Shown here piece after piece: positions 42,262-50,366 of a stretch of DNA of 64,000 bases. The translations under genes and the position numbers were made by a program. Under the pieces are notes generated by a model. That model did no database searches and was not told the origin of the DNA. It saw only the letters and a program-made list of their open reading frames with translations. Numbering within the stretch: position 1 is the stretch's first letter; each line of letters begins with the position of its first letter. The DNA lies in contig NZ_CP075171.1 of the NCBI RefSeq assembly GCF_021379005.1, positions 2,914,001 to 2,978,000 on the forward strand, read 5' to 3'. Source of the DNA: Leptodesmis sichuanensis A121 (GTDB taxonomy: Bacteria > Cyanobacteriota > Cyanobacteriia > Leptolyngbyales > Leptolyngbyaceae).

Positions 42262-42436
42262 GGCAGGAGAGGGAGTGAATCGTGGATAGTGAAAAGTTTT
42301 GCGTTTTAAGTTCTAAGTTTTAAATAGGAAGGTCAGAGCCATCCACGATCTACTCCACTCTCTACCTATCCCTAATTCCCAGTGCCTAATCCCTAATCCC
42401 CGATCCCTGATCCCCAACCAATCCAAAATCCCAAAT
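42262..42436. repeat. heptamer repeat tract inside the atz-like cluster
   Basis: AGTTTTA/AGTTCTA units near 42295-42325, then TAATCCC/CCCCGAT units near 42370-42418 and CCAAAAT near 42422. It separates the AtzG- and AtzE-like genes. Confidence 0.8.
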
Positions 42437-42440
42437 AGAT

Positions 42441-43841
42441 ATGACTAACGCTTTTCCAGACGCTACCAGCATTGCCGAAAGTGTACGGGGTCGAGAAATA
42501 TCGGCCAAGTCAGTCGTCGCGGCGGCGTTAGCTCGAATTGCAGAATACAACCCCCGCCTCAATTGCTTTACCACCATCCTGGCCGATCGCGCCCTGGCAG
42601 AAGCTGAAGCGGTGGATCAGGCGATCGCGCAAGGTCAGGATCCTGGTCTCCTGGCGGGAGTTCCTTTTGGCGTAAAGGATTTATTTGATATTGCAGGAGT
42701 GGTGACGCTGGCAGGTTCCAAAATTAACCGCGATCGTCCTCCGGCGACTCAGGATGCTACGCTGATCACCCGGCTCAAACAGGCTGGGGCGATTTTGGTG
42801 GGGGCACAGAATATGGATGAGTATGCCTATGGCTTTGTCACGGAAAACAGTCACTATGGGCCAAGCCGTAATCCCCATGATTTGAATCGGATCACGGGCG
42901 GTTCTTCTGGCGGTTCTGTAGCATCAGTGGCTTCAGGCATGGTGCCTTTCTCCCTGGGGTCAGATACCAATGGATCGATCCGGGTGCCTGCCGCGCTCTG
43001 TGGCATTTTTGGCCTGAAACCCACCTATGGGCGGCTGTCCCGTGCCCGCACTTATCCCTTCGTTGGCAGCCTGGATCATCTGGGGCCGTTTACCCGATCG
43101 GTGCGAGATCTGGCCTTAATCTTTGACCTTTTGCAGGGCCATGATCCCGCTGATCCCGTCTGCACCACTCGTTCCCCAGTTCCCTGCCTGCCAGAATTGA
43201 CCAAAGGGATCGACGGACTACGAATTGCAGTAGCAGATGGATACTTTGCCCAAGGGGGAGAGCCAGAAGCTTTTGAAACAGTCGCCAGGGTCGCCGATGC
43301 TTTGGGAACCCAGCAAACCATTACAATTCCGGAGGCGGGTCGAGCGCGAGCAGCCGCATTTATCATTACCGCCTGTGAAGGAAGCAATTTGCATTTAAAG
43401 GACTTACGGCAGCGGCCTCAAGATTTTGATCCGGCCACTCGCGATCGCTTCCTGGCAGGTGCGCTAATCCCTGCCAACTGGTACTTACAAGCCCAACGGT
43501 TCCGCCAGTGGTATCGCGATCGGGTACGGGAACTGTTTACCCAGGTCGATATCATTCTGGCTCCCACCGTTCCCTGTGTAGCTCCATTGATTGGTCAAAC
43601 GACCTGGGTATTGGATGGTGTAGAAATGCTGGTACGTCCCAATGTAGGATTATTTACTCAGCCGCTGTCGTTCATCGGGCTACCCATTGTTTCCGTACCT
43701 CTGCACCGCCCCGGAAAACTGCCGTTAGGCGTTCAAGTTATTGGCGCCCCCTATCAGGAAGCCTCCGTCCTGAGAGTTGCCGCTTTCCTGGAAGCTCACG
43801 GCATTTCATCCGCTCCCGTCCCGGCCATCCCTAACTCTTAA
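42441..43841 (+). CDS. AtzE-family amidohydrolase
   Basis: A 466-residue amidase-signature enzyme. The Ser-cisSer-Lys triad region is intact: Lys in GVPFGVKDLFDI and the serines in ITGGSSGGSVASVASG and GSDTNGSIRVPAALCG. Next to an AtzG-like subunit it is best placed as the AtzE (1-carboxybiuret hydrolase-like) member; GatA is excluded because the partner is DUF4089, not GatC. The physiological substrate in a cyanobacterium is unknown. The stop codon falls at the start of another AACTCTT heptamer tract. Confidence 0.88.
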   Translation: MTNAFPDATSIAESVRGREISAKSVVAAALARIAEYNPRLNCFTTILADRALAEAEAVDQAIAQGQDPGLLAGVPFGVKDLFDIAGVVTLAGSKINRDRPPATQDATLITRLKQAGAILVGAQNMDEYAYGFVTENSHYGPSRNPHDLNRITGGSSGGSVASVASGMVPFSLGSDTNGSIRVPAALCGIFGLKPTYGRLSRARTYPFVGSLDHLGPFTRSVRDLALIFDLLQGHDPADPVCTTRSPVPCLPELTKGIDGLRIAVADGYFAQGGEPEAFETVARVADALGTQQTITIPEAGRARAAAFIITACEGSNLHLKDLRQRPQDFDPATRDRFLAGALIPANWYLQAQRFRQWYRDRVRELFTQVDIILAPTVPCVAPLIGQTTWVLDGVEMLVRPNVGLFTQPLSFIGLPIVSVPLHRPGKLPLGVQVIGAPYQEASVLRVAAFLEAHGISSAPVPAIPNS

Positions 43842-43884
43842 CTCGCAACTCTTAACTTTTCCCTACTCCCTACTCCCCATTCCC
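43838..43884. repeat. heptamer repeat between the amidase and AKR genes
   Basis: AACTCTT/AACTCGC units followed by CCCTACT/CCCCATT units. It ends directly at the ATG of the aldo/keto reductase. Confidence 0.8.
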
Positions 43885-44904
43885 ATGTCCCTGTCCTCCT
43901 CCGCTTATCTTGCCTTTACTCCTGACCTGACCATTTGCCGGATTCTAAATGGTATGTGGCAGGTTTCTGGTGGTCATGGCAGGATTGACCCCAAAGCCGC
44001 GATCGCCAGTATGTTTGACTATGTAGATGCCGGATTTACCACCTGGGATTTAGCTGACCACTATGGCCCTGCGGAAGATTTCATTGGCGAATTCCGGCGA
44101 CAGTTGCAGGCTACCCGTGGAGTAGAAAGTCTGTCAAAGATTCAGGCGTTTACCAAGTGGGTGCCCCGTCCCGGTAAGATGACTCGCCAGATTGTCGAGG
44201 ATAACATCAATATTTCCCTGCGCCGGATGGATGTACCCGCCCTGGATCTGCTGCAGTTTCACTGGTGGGAGTACCGCGATCCGGGCTATCTGGATGCTCT
44301 CAAATATATGGCCGAGTTACAGCAGGAAGGCAAAATTAAGCACCTGGCCCTGACCAACTTTGATACTGAACACCTGAAAATCATCCTGGATCATGGGATT
44401 CAGATTGTGTCCAATCAGGTGCAGTATTCCCTAGTCGATCGCCGTCCAGAAGTGGCAATGGCTGCTTTTTGCCAGCAGCACAATATCAAACTATTCACCT
44501 ATGGCACGGTTTGCGGCGGCTTGCTGTCCGAAAAATACCTGGGCGTGCAGGAACCGGGACGTTGGGAGTTGAATACCGCCTCGCAGCGCAAGTACCACCA
44601 GATGATTGATGCCTGGGGTGGCTGGAGTTTATTTCAGGAATTGTTGCAAACGCTGCATACGATCGCTCAAAAACACGCAGTCAGCATTGCCAACGTCGCC
44701 GTTCGGTTCATTCTGGATCAGCCCGCGGTAGGAGGGGTCATCGTTGGTGCCCGTCTGGGCGTGTCAGAGCACATTGCTGATAATGCCAGAGTGTTTGAAT
44801 TCAGTCTGGATGAGAGCGATCGTGCTCAGTTAGAGGCCGTAACTCGTCAATCTCGTAACCTGTTTCAAATGATTGGCGATTGTGGAGACGAATACAGGCG
44901 GTAG
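43885..44904 (+). CDS. aldo/keto reductase
   Basis: A 339-residue NAD(P)H-dependent AKR barrel. The catalytic Asp and Tyr lie in GFTTWDLADHYGPAE, Lys in IQAFTKWVP and His in LLQFHWWEYRDP. The C-terminal cofactor region is VGGVIVGARLGVSEH. Substrate is unknown. ATG 43885 follows the heptamer tract, with no separate Shine-Dalgarno visible. It is followed 27 bp later by tRNA-Lys. Confidence 0.92.
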   Translation: MSLSSSAYLAFTPDLTICRILNGMWQVSGGHGRIDPKAAIASMFDYVDAGFTTWDLADHYGPAEDFIGEFRRQLQATRGVESLSKIQAFTKWVPRPGKMTRQIVEDNINISLRRMDVPALDLLQFHWWEYRDPGYLDALKYMAELQQEGKIKHLALTNFDTEHLKIILDHGIQIVSNQVQYSLVDRRPEVAMAAFCQQHNIKLFTYGTVCGGLLSEKYLGVQEPGRWELNTASQRKYHQMIDAWGGWSLFQELLQTLHTIAQKHAVSIANVAVRFILDQPAVGGVIVGARLGVSEHIADNARVFEFSLDESDRAQLEAVTRQSRNLFQMIGDCGDEYRR

Positions 44905-44912
44905 GGAAATGC

Positions 44913-44918
44913 TATAAT
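44913..44918 (+). promoter_or_regulatory. -10 box of tRNA-Lys
   Basis: TATAAT, 14 nt upstream of the tRNA 5' end. No good -35 box is evident. Confidence 0.55.
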
Positions 44919-44931
44919 CATTAAGTTTTGA

Positions 44932-45003
44932 GGGTGACTAGCGCAACGGTAGCGCATCGGACTCTTAATCCGCTGGTTCTGGGTTCGAATCCCAGGTCAC
45001 CCA
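44932..45003 (+). tRNA. tRNA-Lys(CTT)
   Basis: A 72-nt cloverleaf. Acceptor GGGTGAC pairs with GTCACCC, D-arm GCGC...GCGC, anticodon loop CTCTTAA (anticodon CTT), T-arm CTGGG-TTCGAAT-CCCAG, discriminator A; CCA is not encoded in full. A truncated integrase follows within 150 bp, consistent with use as an attachment site. Confidence 0.95.
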
Positions 45004-45021
45004 TGTTTTACCTTGTCTTAA

Positions 45022-45060
45022 AATCCCTGAAATGCCTTAGAATAAAGCACTTCAGGGATT
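45022..45060 (+). terminator. perfect 10-bp hairpin after tRNA-Lys
   Basis: AATCCCTGAA / TTCAGGGATT with a 19-nt loop. It lacks a T-run, so it may be an imperfect terminator or a relic of the integrated element's end. Confidence 0.4.
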
Positions 45061-45146
45061 AACAATATTTGTGAATTATCCCCAATACACTTCAATACAC
45101 CCTGATTACCCCTAGAAATTTAGGCCAGATTTAGGCCACGAGAATC

Positions 45147-45218
45147 ATGAGTGATTTTGACGGTCGGTTAGCACAAACCAATGGACGGCTAAAAGCAGCA
45201 AATGTAGGAGTGATATAG
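45147..45218 (+). pseudogene. truncated tyrosine integrase (N-terminal stub)
   Basis: A 23-codon ORF from ATG 45147 whose product (RLAQTNGRLKAANVGV) matches the N-terminal arm typical of cyanobacterial tRNA-linked site-specific integrases. It is cut at once by sequence leading into an IS630 remnant. The position just downstream of tRNA-Lys supports a former integrative element. It is too short to be functional. Confidence 0.6.
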
Positions 45219-45246
45219 CCCTACTCAATTAGGTTAGGACACTATC

Positions 45247-45924
45247 ATGGAGGTAGAAGAAAGTTTAGGAGTACCTATGCCCGCTCCCTCACAGGCTTCC
45301 AGAAGGGCAACCGCCATAAAATTACTTTGGCATCGCTTTCGCGAGTTTGCTGCTAAGCAGGGGCATAAAACCCAAAACCAAATGGCGAAGTTATGGGGGA
45401 ACAATGTGACGCAGCAGAACATTAGTAATGCTCTCAAGAAAATCGGCTTTAGTCGGAAAAAAACTTATGGGTATCAGGAACGGGATCCCCTCAAACGAGA
45501 AGAGTTTCAACAACGGCTAAAGAGTAAGTTGCCCCATCAGCTTGTTTACGTTGATGAAGCTGGCATTGATAATCGAGAAGACTATCCTGATGGCTACTGT
45601 GAGATTGGGCAACGGTTCTATGCGCTTAAATCAGGGAAACGGACAGGACGAGTCAGTTGGATAACGGCATTGCGGGAGAAGAGGCTTTTTGCTCCAATGA
45701 CCTTTGCTGGATCTTGCAACCGGGACTTGTTTGAGATGTGGTTAGAAGAGTGTTTAATTCCGCAACTAGAACCCGGGGATGTGATCATCGTTGACAACGC
45801 CAGTTTTCACCATTCTCAAACGATTGAGGAGATGATGGCGGAAGCGAGATGCGAATGGCTAAATAAGAGTCTGAGTCATAGTTCTAGCTCTTTCATTGCA
45901 ATGCAATTGCGGGATTATCCCTGA
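45247..45924 (+). pseudogene. IS630-family transposase remnant
   Basis: A 225-codon frame with IS630 core: KTQNQMAKLWGNNVTQQNISNALKKIGF, first Asp in LVYVDEAGIDNREDY, second in GDVIIVDNASFHHS. The N-terminal helix-turn-helix is mostly missing (SRRATAIKLLWHRFREF joins too early). The C-terminal PPYSPDxNxIE segment with the third catalytic residue is replaced by unrelated residues (LNKSLSHSSSS). It is therefore dead. No terminal repeat pair could be found, so the ends are lost as well. Confidence 0.85.
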
Positions 45925-46057
45925 GCAAGAGGATTGGGCAAACCAGCAAGGTCGTCCAGTTGCTAACCTTGCAACTTTTCTGGTCGAGCTAGGGTTGAGA
46001 GATGCCAAGGAAAAAGGGGACTACATTCCCCAGAAGCCCACCAATCAAAGAAGTTAG
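45923..46057 (+). pseudogene. ribbon-helix-helix (CopG/Arc-like) C-terminal fragment
   Basis: An open reading segment without its own start, reading EDWANQQGRPVANLATFL and on to the TAG at 46055. The pattern W-A-x-x-x-x-R-P-x-A-N-L-x-x-F-L is that of CopG-like antitoxin/repressor tails. It is fused out of frame to the IS630 remnant, so its N-terminus is gone. A further short open stretch ending at about 46155 (RLEREEWQTDYEAILADS) could be another piece. Confidence 0.5.
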
Positions 46058-46252
46058 GGAGCGATCGCGTTGATGTTGAACGACTTGAGCGTGAGGAATG
46101 GCAGACAGACTATGAGGCAATATTGGCCGATTCATTAGAGGAAGCTCAACGGTAACCTTCAACATCTCATCAACCTCCGCCTTCTGCCTGAAGTTTTCAT
46201 GGTCTGGCTTCCTGTTCGCTCTTCAATCCATCTCTTGCTGCTCAGGAACCAG

Positions 46253-46681
46253 CTATAGGAGCTTTTCAGCTTTCGGTTTCTTGCCGTTTCCCTTCACTGT
46301 TCTCTTCACCTTCTTAGTTTCCTCAGATGGAGCAAGGCGATCGCCAATCACATGCAAAATCTCACCAAAGTTCCTCGACGGCATCACTTTAATCCGATCC
46401 AGGATGTCCTTACTGGTAATTCCTCCAGTTCGATTGTAAAGGTAGGTAACAAAGTCTTTCACCAGCATTCCCTTCATCATCCCCTACGGAAAGCAAAGCT
46501 GATCAACAATACCGCATTTGTCTATCTGGCAATCCGGTATCAGCACCCTTTTGGCGATCGCCTGATTCGATCTCAATCGTCCTTTGAACACCTGCACAGA
46601 AACGGTTGCCTTCGGAGCTTTCTTCCGTTTACTCAATTGAGATTCAGCTTTTTGTGATCGCGACACGACAGCTTGACCCAT
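46253..46681 (-). pseudogene. hypothetical gene split by one in-frame stop
   Basis: From ATG 46681 the frame reads 65 codons to a TAG (46484-46486), then continues in the same frame for 77 more codons to 46253, with ATGs at 46480 and 46477. The first part (KRKKAPKATVSVQVFKGRLR) resembles the N-terminal arm of some cyanobacterial integrases; the second (LVKDFVTYLYNRTGGITSKD) is unrecognised. It is either a nonsense-mutated gene or two small ORFs. It lies in the decayed zone between the two tRNAs. Confidence 0.4.
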
Positions 46682-46823
46682 CCAGCCTCTCCAAGGATTG
46701 CTATATGAGGATTTCAGTATCGCAATCCTATCTCAATCAATGGGTCAAACCGTGTCAGGATGTGTAAGGTTGAGATACCTTATTGAGAATGGCTCACCCA
46801 TGACCACCCCGCTTTAAAACCTC

Positions 46824-46848
46824 AAAACCGCCCATTACGAGCGGTTTT
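46824..46848 (-). terminator. hairpin terminator of tRNA-Pro
   Basis: AAAACCGC / GCGGTTTT stem with a 9-nt loop, 7 nt past the 3' end of tRNA-Pro. It reads with U-rich ends on both strands. Confidence 0.7.
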
Positions 46849-46854
46849 TACCAA

Positions 46855-46928
46855 TCGGAGCGGCGGGATTTGAACCCACGACCCCTACTACCCCAAAGTA
46901 GTGCGCTACCAAGCTGCGCTACGCCCCG
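46855..46928 (-). tRNA. tRNA-Pro(TGG)
   Basis: A 74-nt cloverleaf on the minus strand. Acceptor CGGGGCG with CGCTCCG, D-arm GCGC..., anticodon loop TTTGGGG (anticodon TGG), T-arm GTGGG-TTCAAAT-CCCGC, discriminator A. It forms the right boundary of the degraded region. Confidence 0.95.
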
Positions 46929-47003
46929 TTAGCTCAACTAATATAACACATTGTGTCGATCGGAAATACGATTTGCGAGTTTACTTAAATCATCCCTTAA
47001 CCA

Positions 47004-47630
47004 TCAGGACTTGGCGATCGCCTGTTGGATGCTGGCCAGGTCAGTGTAGCGATCGGCCACTTGCAGCAGGCAGTCGCTGGTCATGGATTGTAAACTGACG
47101 ACTTCGACCTGAACTCCTTTGTAGGCAACCGCATTCGCAGCATAGGCCAGATCGCCATCGCCGCTAACCAGCACTGCCGTATCGTAGACTCCTGCCATCG
47201 CCAACATATCCACGGCAATTTCCACATCCAGATTGGCTTTTTTAGAGCCATCCGGCATTTGCAACAACTCTTTGGAAACTACCCGATAGCCATTTCGGCT
47301 CATCCAGAGTAAAAATCCATGTTGTTTTTCATTGGTGCGATCAACCCCTGTGTAGAAGTAAGAGCGTACCAACTTACGGTTGCGGACAAGGCATTGAAGT
47401 AATCTGGTGTAGTCGATTTCAATGCCTAAGTTTAAAGCGGCGTAAAACAGATTAGAGCCATCAATGAAAACGATGACCCGATCGTGGGGGGATTCGTCTA
47501 TCTGATAGGACGATGGTATGTAGGAGGGGGATTCAACAAACCCTGAGATAGAAGGCTCCACGGATTTGCCAGAATTTGATGGTCTGCCAACAGAGGAGCC
47601 ATTCCGCTCAGGTTTTGGAATTAATTGCAT
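47004..47630 (-). CDS. NYN-domain (LabA-like) protein
   Basis: A 208-residue NYN/PIN-like protein of the LabA/DUF88 group. The conserved acidic residues are in VIVFIDGSNLFYA, KANLDVEIAVDMLAM and VLVSGDGDLAYAANAV, a metal-dependent RNase-type site. In Synechococcus LabA affects circadian output; whether this homologue does is inference. The first 45 residues are a Ser/Pro-rich low-complexity leader. ATG 47630. It is monocistronic. Confidence 0.85.
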   Translation of the reverse strand: MQLIPKPERNGSSVGRPSNSGKSVEPSISGFVESPSYIPSSYQIDESPHDRVIVFIDGSNLFYAALNLGIEIDYTRLLQCLVRNRKLVRSYFYTGVDRTNEKQHGFLLWMSRNGYRVVSKELLQMPDGSKKANLDVEIAVDMLAMAGVYDTAVLVSGDGDLAYAANAVAYKGVQVEVVSLQSMTSDCLLQVADRYTDLASIQQAIAKS

Positions 47631-47858
47631 AGGATGAACTCTGGTGTCGCTTTAAATAAATTTATCCTCGCAAAGCTAATGGCTACTACCATCATCTCGG
47701 CGACTCATTCTTTTAATATTTAATTTATACTTTGGCGCTGATTATCTTATTGAAGGTACTCATATTATCTGATATTGCTTCTTAAAGCTAAATACTTCTT
47801 AACGAATAGCAATAAACTGGGATGGGAGATTGCAAGCGGATGAGTCATCTGGCAACGA

Positions 47859-48224
47859 TTAGAAGATCTTCAATGAGCAGGTGGCCTGAAATAAATCATT
47901 TACAACTTGGGCAGGCCAACAACCTTCTGCGCGGCGACCCTGCAGCACGATCAAGCGTAGGGTATAAGCCTGGGGATACCCCTCCACTTCCAGCCAGAGG
48001 CGATCGCTTTCGACCTCACAGGCGATCGCTTCCTCATCCATCAATTCGGTGGCCATCTGTTTCATGGTATCCACCAGTTGTCCCAGCAACCGACAAAAAT
48101 CGTCCAGTTCTGCCTCCGTCAATTCCAGGGCCCAGTCATCCGTGCCTACTAACCCCTGGAATTCCACAGCTTCTGGATCATAGCCAATGCGCCAACCAGG
48201 GCCAGATTTGAGAAAACGAGACAT
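47859..48224 (-). CDS. DUF1818 protein
   Basis: A 121-residue soluble protein of the cyanobacteria/plastid family DUF1818 (FLKSGPGWRIGYDP, WALELTEAELDDFCRLL, EGCWPAQVVNDL). The function is unknown. ATG 48224. Upstream is a heptamer tract; the next gene on the same strand ends 85 bp before it. Confidence 0.85.
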   Translation of the reverse strand: MSRFLKSGPGWRIGYDPEAVEFQGLVGTDDWALELTEAELDDFCRLLGQLVDTMKQMATELMDEEAIACEVESDRLWLEVEGYPQAYTLRLIVLQGRRAEGCWPAQVVNDLFQATCSLKIF

Positions 48225-48231
48225 GGGAGGA

Positions 48232-48308
48232 GAATTAAAAGTTATCAGTTTTAAGTTATAAGTTTTAAGTTCAGGCCAAGCTGAGAATTTAGAACTTAAA
48301 ACTCATAA
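48232..48308. repeat. heptamer repeat upstream of the DUF1818 gene
   Basis: AGTTTTA/AGTTATA units followed by AACTTAAAACTC units pointing the other way. It fills nearly the whole spacer. Confidence 0.75.
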
Positions 48309-48309
48309 C

Positions 48310-48810
48310 TTACTTACGTGGGAGTTGAGTGGCGAAAGCGTTGACTAAGGCTTGCACCAGGGCGTTGCGTTGAGCCAGGTTGAGTTTCTGAATGGCGGCG
48401 ATGTCGCCTGCTGCAGGGTTTTTGTTGAGTTTGTTGCCACTGGGATAATTATTCTCGTCCATGCGTCCGGAGATTTCCAGGTAATCGGCCAATGTGAGTT
48501 TCCAATCCAGCCGATAAAACGGAATGCGTCCTTTCACATAGAGGTGATAGCGGATCAGGCGGCCAACCAGGGTATCGTCTTCCGCAACTTTTTTGGTTTC
48601 TTTATTAATGTATTGGTTCTCCTTGGGAAAGTCTGGAAGTTGCTCGTAGACCTTCTTCCAGGCATCATCAGAGCGAATAATTTGCGCGATCACCCCATGC
48701 CCCCCATTGACTACCTCGGTCAGCACTTCCATACCAACGACCATACCGCCTGCCAGCACCAGGGTTAACAGGCAGTGCTTGATAGGTATTCTCCCCCAAA
48801 TTCTTCTCAT
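48310..48810 (-). CDS. secreted or membrane-anchored hypothetical protein
   Basis: A 166-residue protein from ATG 48810 (TTG 48828 possible). The N-terminus has a basic start and a hydrophobic stretch (CLLTLVLAGGMVVGMEVL), so a signal anchor or signal peptide is likely. The rest (VGRLIRYHLYVKGRIPFYRLDWKLTLADYLEI) has no recognised motif but looks like a conserved cyanobacterial family. It shares direction with the DUF1818 gene. Confidence 0.6.
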   Translation of the reverse strand: MRRIWGRIPIKHCLLTLVLAGGMVVGMEVLTEVVNGGHGVIAQIIRSDDAWKKVYEQLPDFPKENQYINKETKKVAEDDTLVGRLIRYHLYVKGRIPFYRLDWKLTLADYLEISGRMDENNYPSGNKLNKNPAAGDIAAIQKLNLAQRNALVQALVNAFATQLPRK

Positions 48811-49047
48811 TGCGTTTTGTTTCTCCAATTCGGTAGATCAAAAAACTTTCTCAAGAGAAAGTGCCGCCTTCAGGAACGGGATAGGGTCAGGCGAGAGCGA
48901 ATTGGATAACTAGCCATGATTCCTTCCCCTGCTTTAGTATCGCCTATCCTTGCTCTCACCGATGAGGACACGTTGAGCGATTATATTGGTTACTTCTGGG
49001 AGGAGGTGCAACGATTTGTTATGGAGTCATGAGCCTTCAAACTTACA

Positions 49048-49203
49048 TTACCGTTCGGATTCTTTTACCCTGGCTACTGCCTCCAGCCACTCTCTGAGTT
49101 TATATCCTTCCAGTTCTATTGAGGAGCGATCGATATGGATGAGTTCATTGAATAATTCTCCTAGCCAGCCTACTGGCCTGTGTTGATAACCTTCCTGCTT
49201 CAT
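49048..49203 (-). pseudogene. 51-aa ORF, probable gene fragment
   Basis: ATG 49203 to TAA 49048. The product (WLGELFNELIHIDRSSIELE, then KLREWLEAVARVKESER) has a balanced, coding-like composition but no clear ribosome site and no recognised family. It could be a real small protein or the tail of a lost gene. Confidence 0.35.
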
Positions 49204-49204
49204 C

Positions 49205-49454
49205 CACGTTTGTCACTGTTGCGGCTCCCAGTTCAGCTACACTGCGATCGCTCAGGAATTGGCAAAGCTGGATCGCACGCTCAAAGCTGAACGGCAAGGT
49301 GCAGAAGCCAGAGGCATTGCAACGGGCTAATTACCTCATCCAGCGAGGATTGTCTGTCGATGCTGTGCAGGAAATTTACTCAGTGAAAAATCCCTCCACA
49401 GAGCTGCAGCAGGTGATTCAGGAGATTGCAACCCGCTTATGTGACAGCGAGTAG
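49205..49454 (+). pseudogene. frameshifted tail of an Rpn-like nuclease/transposase
   Basis: One frame reads IAQELAKLDRTLKAERQGAE then stops; another continues with NYLIQRGLSVDAVQEIYSV and ELQQVIQEIATRL to a TAG at 49452. Together they resemble the charged, repeated C-terminus of Rpn/PD-(D/E)XK transposase-type proteins. The catalytic part is absent. Confidence 0.4.
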
Positions 49455-49460
49455 TTTTTG

Positions 49461-50063
49461 TTAGCTCAGAGAGCGAATTTTGTCTCGGAATGCCATCACC
49501 GCATCAAATTGATCAGTAGGATTGACGTAACTGGCTAACTGTTGCGGATCCAGGTTGGGCAGTAATTCACTGTGAGTGATTTGTTCATATCCGGTTGGGC
49601 GTAGATGGTGAATTAAGAATTGTCCATCTTGCCACTGCCAGACTTCTGTTACGCCTAAGCCCTGATAAATGTCTAACTTGTTGACAATTCCGCTGGTAAT
49701 CACAATTTCGATCGCTAAATCGGGAATCTCTTTCTTCTGCCCCAGACAATAGCATTCATCCGGCTCTAAGCCGCGGAGCTTCATGGCTTTGCGGAATGTG
49801 GCAGAACCAAAAGCATGAAAGCGGGTACGAGTTTCTTGAAAGTAAGCCTCCAGCAACATCCCAATCACTTTTTTGAGTTCTTCATGCTCTGGAGATGTGG
49901 TCATGATTTCTAAAATACCTTCCAGGTAACTCAACCGCAGATTGGGAAAGTCATCACCAAGGGCAGCCAGCATGGTTTCATACTGTTGCCAACTGACTCC
50001 CTCTAAGACCAATCGCTGTTCGGTAGCAGGCATCCCCGATCGAGCCAATACAGGAGAACTCAT
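49461..50063 (-). CDS. Uma2 family endonuclease-like protein (first copy)
   Basis: A 200-residue DUF820/Uma2 protein with a PD-(D/E)XK-type core (RLSYLEGILEIMTTSPEHE and KEIPDLAIEIVITSGIVNKL, Asp and Glu). These are highly multiplied in filamentous cyanobacteria and their role is unclear. The start is ATG 50063. It flanks a zone of gene fragments. Confidence 0.88.
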   Translation of the reverse strand: MSSPVLARSGMPATEQRLVLEGVSWQQYETMLAALGDDFPNLRLSYLEGILEIMTTSPEHEELKKVIGMLLEAYFQETRTRFHAFGSATFRKAMKLRGLEPDECYCLGQKKEIPDLAIEIVITSGIVNKLDIYQGLGVTEVWQWQDGQFLIHHLRPTGYEQITHSELLPNLDPQQLASYVNPTDQFDAVMAFRDKIRSLS

Positions 50064-50366
50064 AAATTTTTTGCTCCTAACCAGATCGCTCTTTATTGTA
50101 AGGAAAATCCCAGAACACTCTGAGGACGATAGATTATGGGGTTTTCATCTGGAACATAAATGCGGCTTCACGCAAGCCGTATCAATTTCTTGTGAAGTTC
50201 TGGAGCCAGACTGGGAAAAAACTACACTTTAAAGAATAATGATCAGCTAGGTCTCAGATCAATAACACAGAAGCCTTGCCCATGTGCTTGGCATAGCTTG
50301 CTGTACAAGCGTCTGAAAGGTTTTCGACAAAAAGTATAAACAGTACCAAATAATGGGTTAGGTAGC
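50064..50366. other. 303-bp divergent spacer (Uma2 / M48)
   Basis: Contains a short hairpin GCGGCTTCACGCAAGCCGT near 50162-50180 and the promoters of both genes. Nothing else is recognisable. Confidence 0.4.

Larger units (their letters stand above)
48829..49460. other. 632-bp region of gene fragments
   Basis: No intact gene. Open fragments with coding-like composition are listed separately (49048-49203 minus; 49205-49454 plus), together with a 38-codon ORF from ATG 48917 (plus; DEDTLSDYIGYFWEEVQRF). It appears to be a decay zone beside the Uma2 gene. Confidence 0.5.

Noticed and set aside
46484-46681. Second integrase N-terminus next to tRNA-Pro
   Set aside because: Only a weak resemblance (VSVQVFKGRLR); not strong enough to call, so recorded only as a split hypothetical gene.
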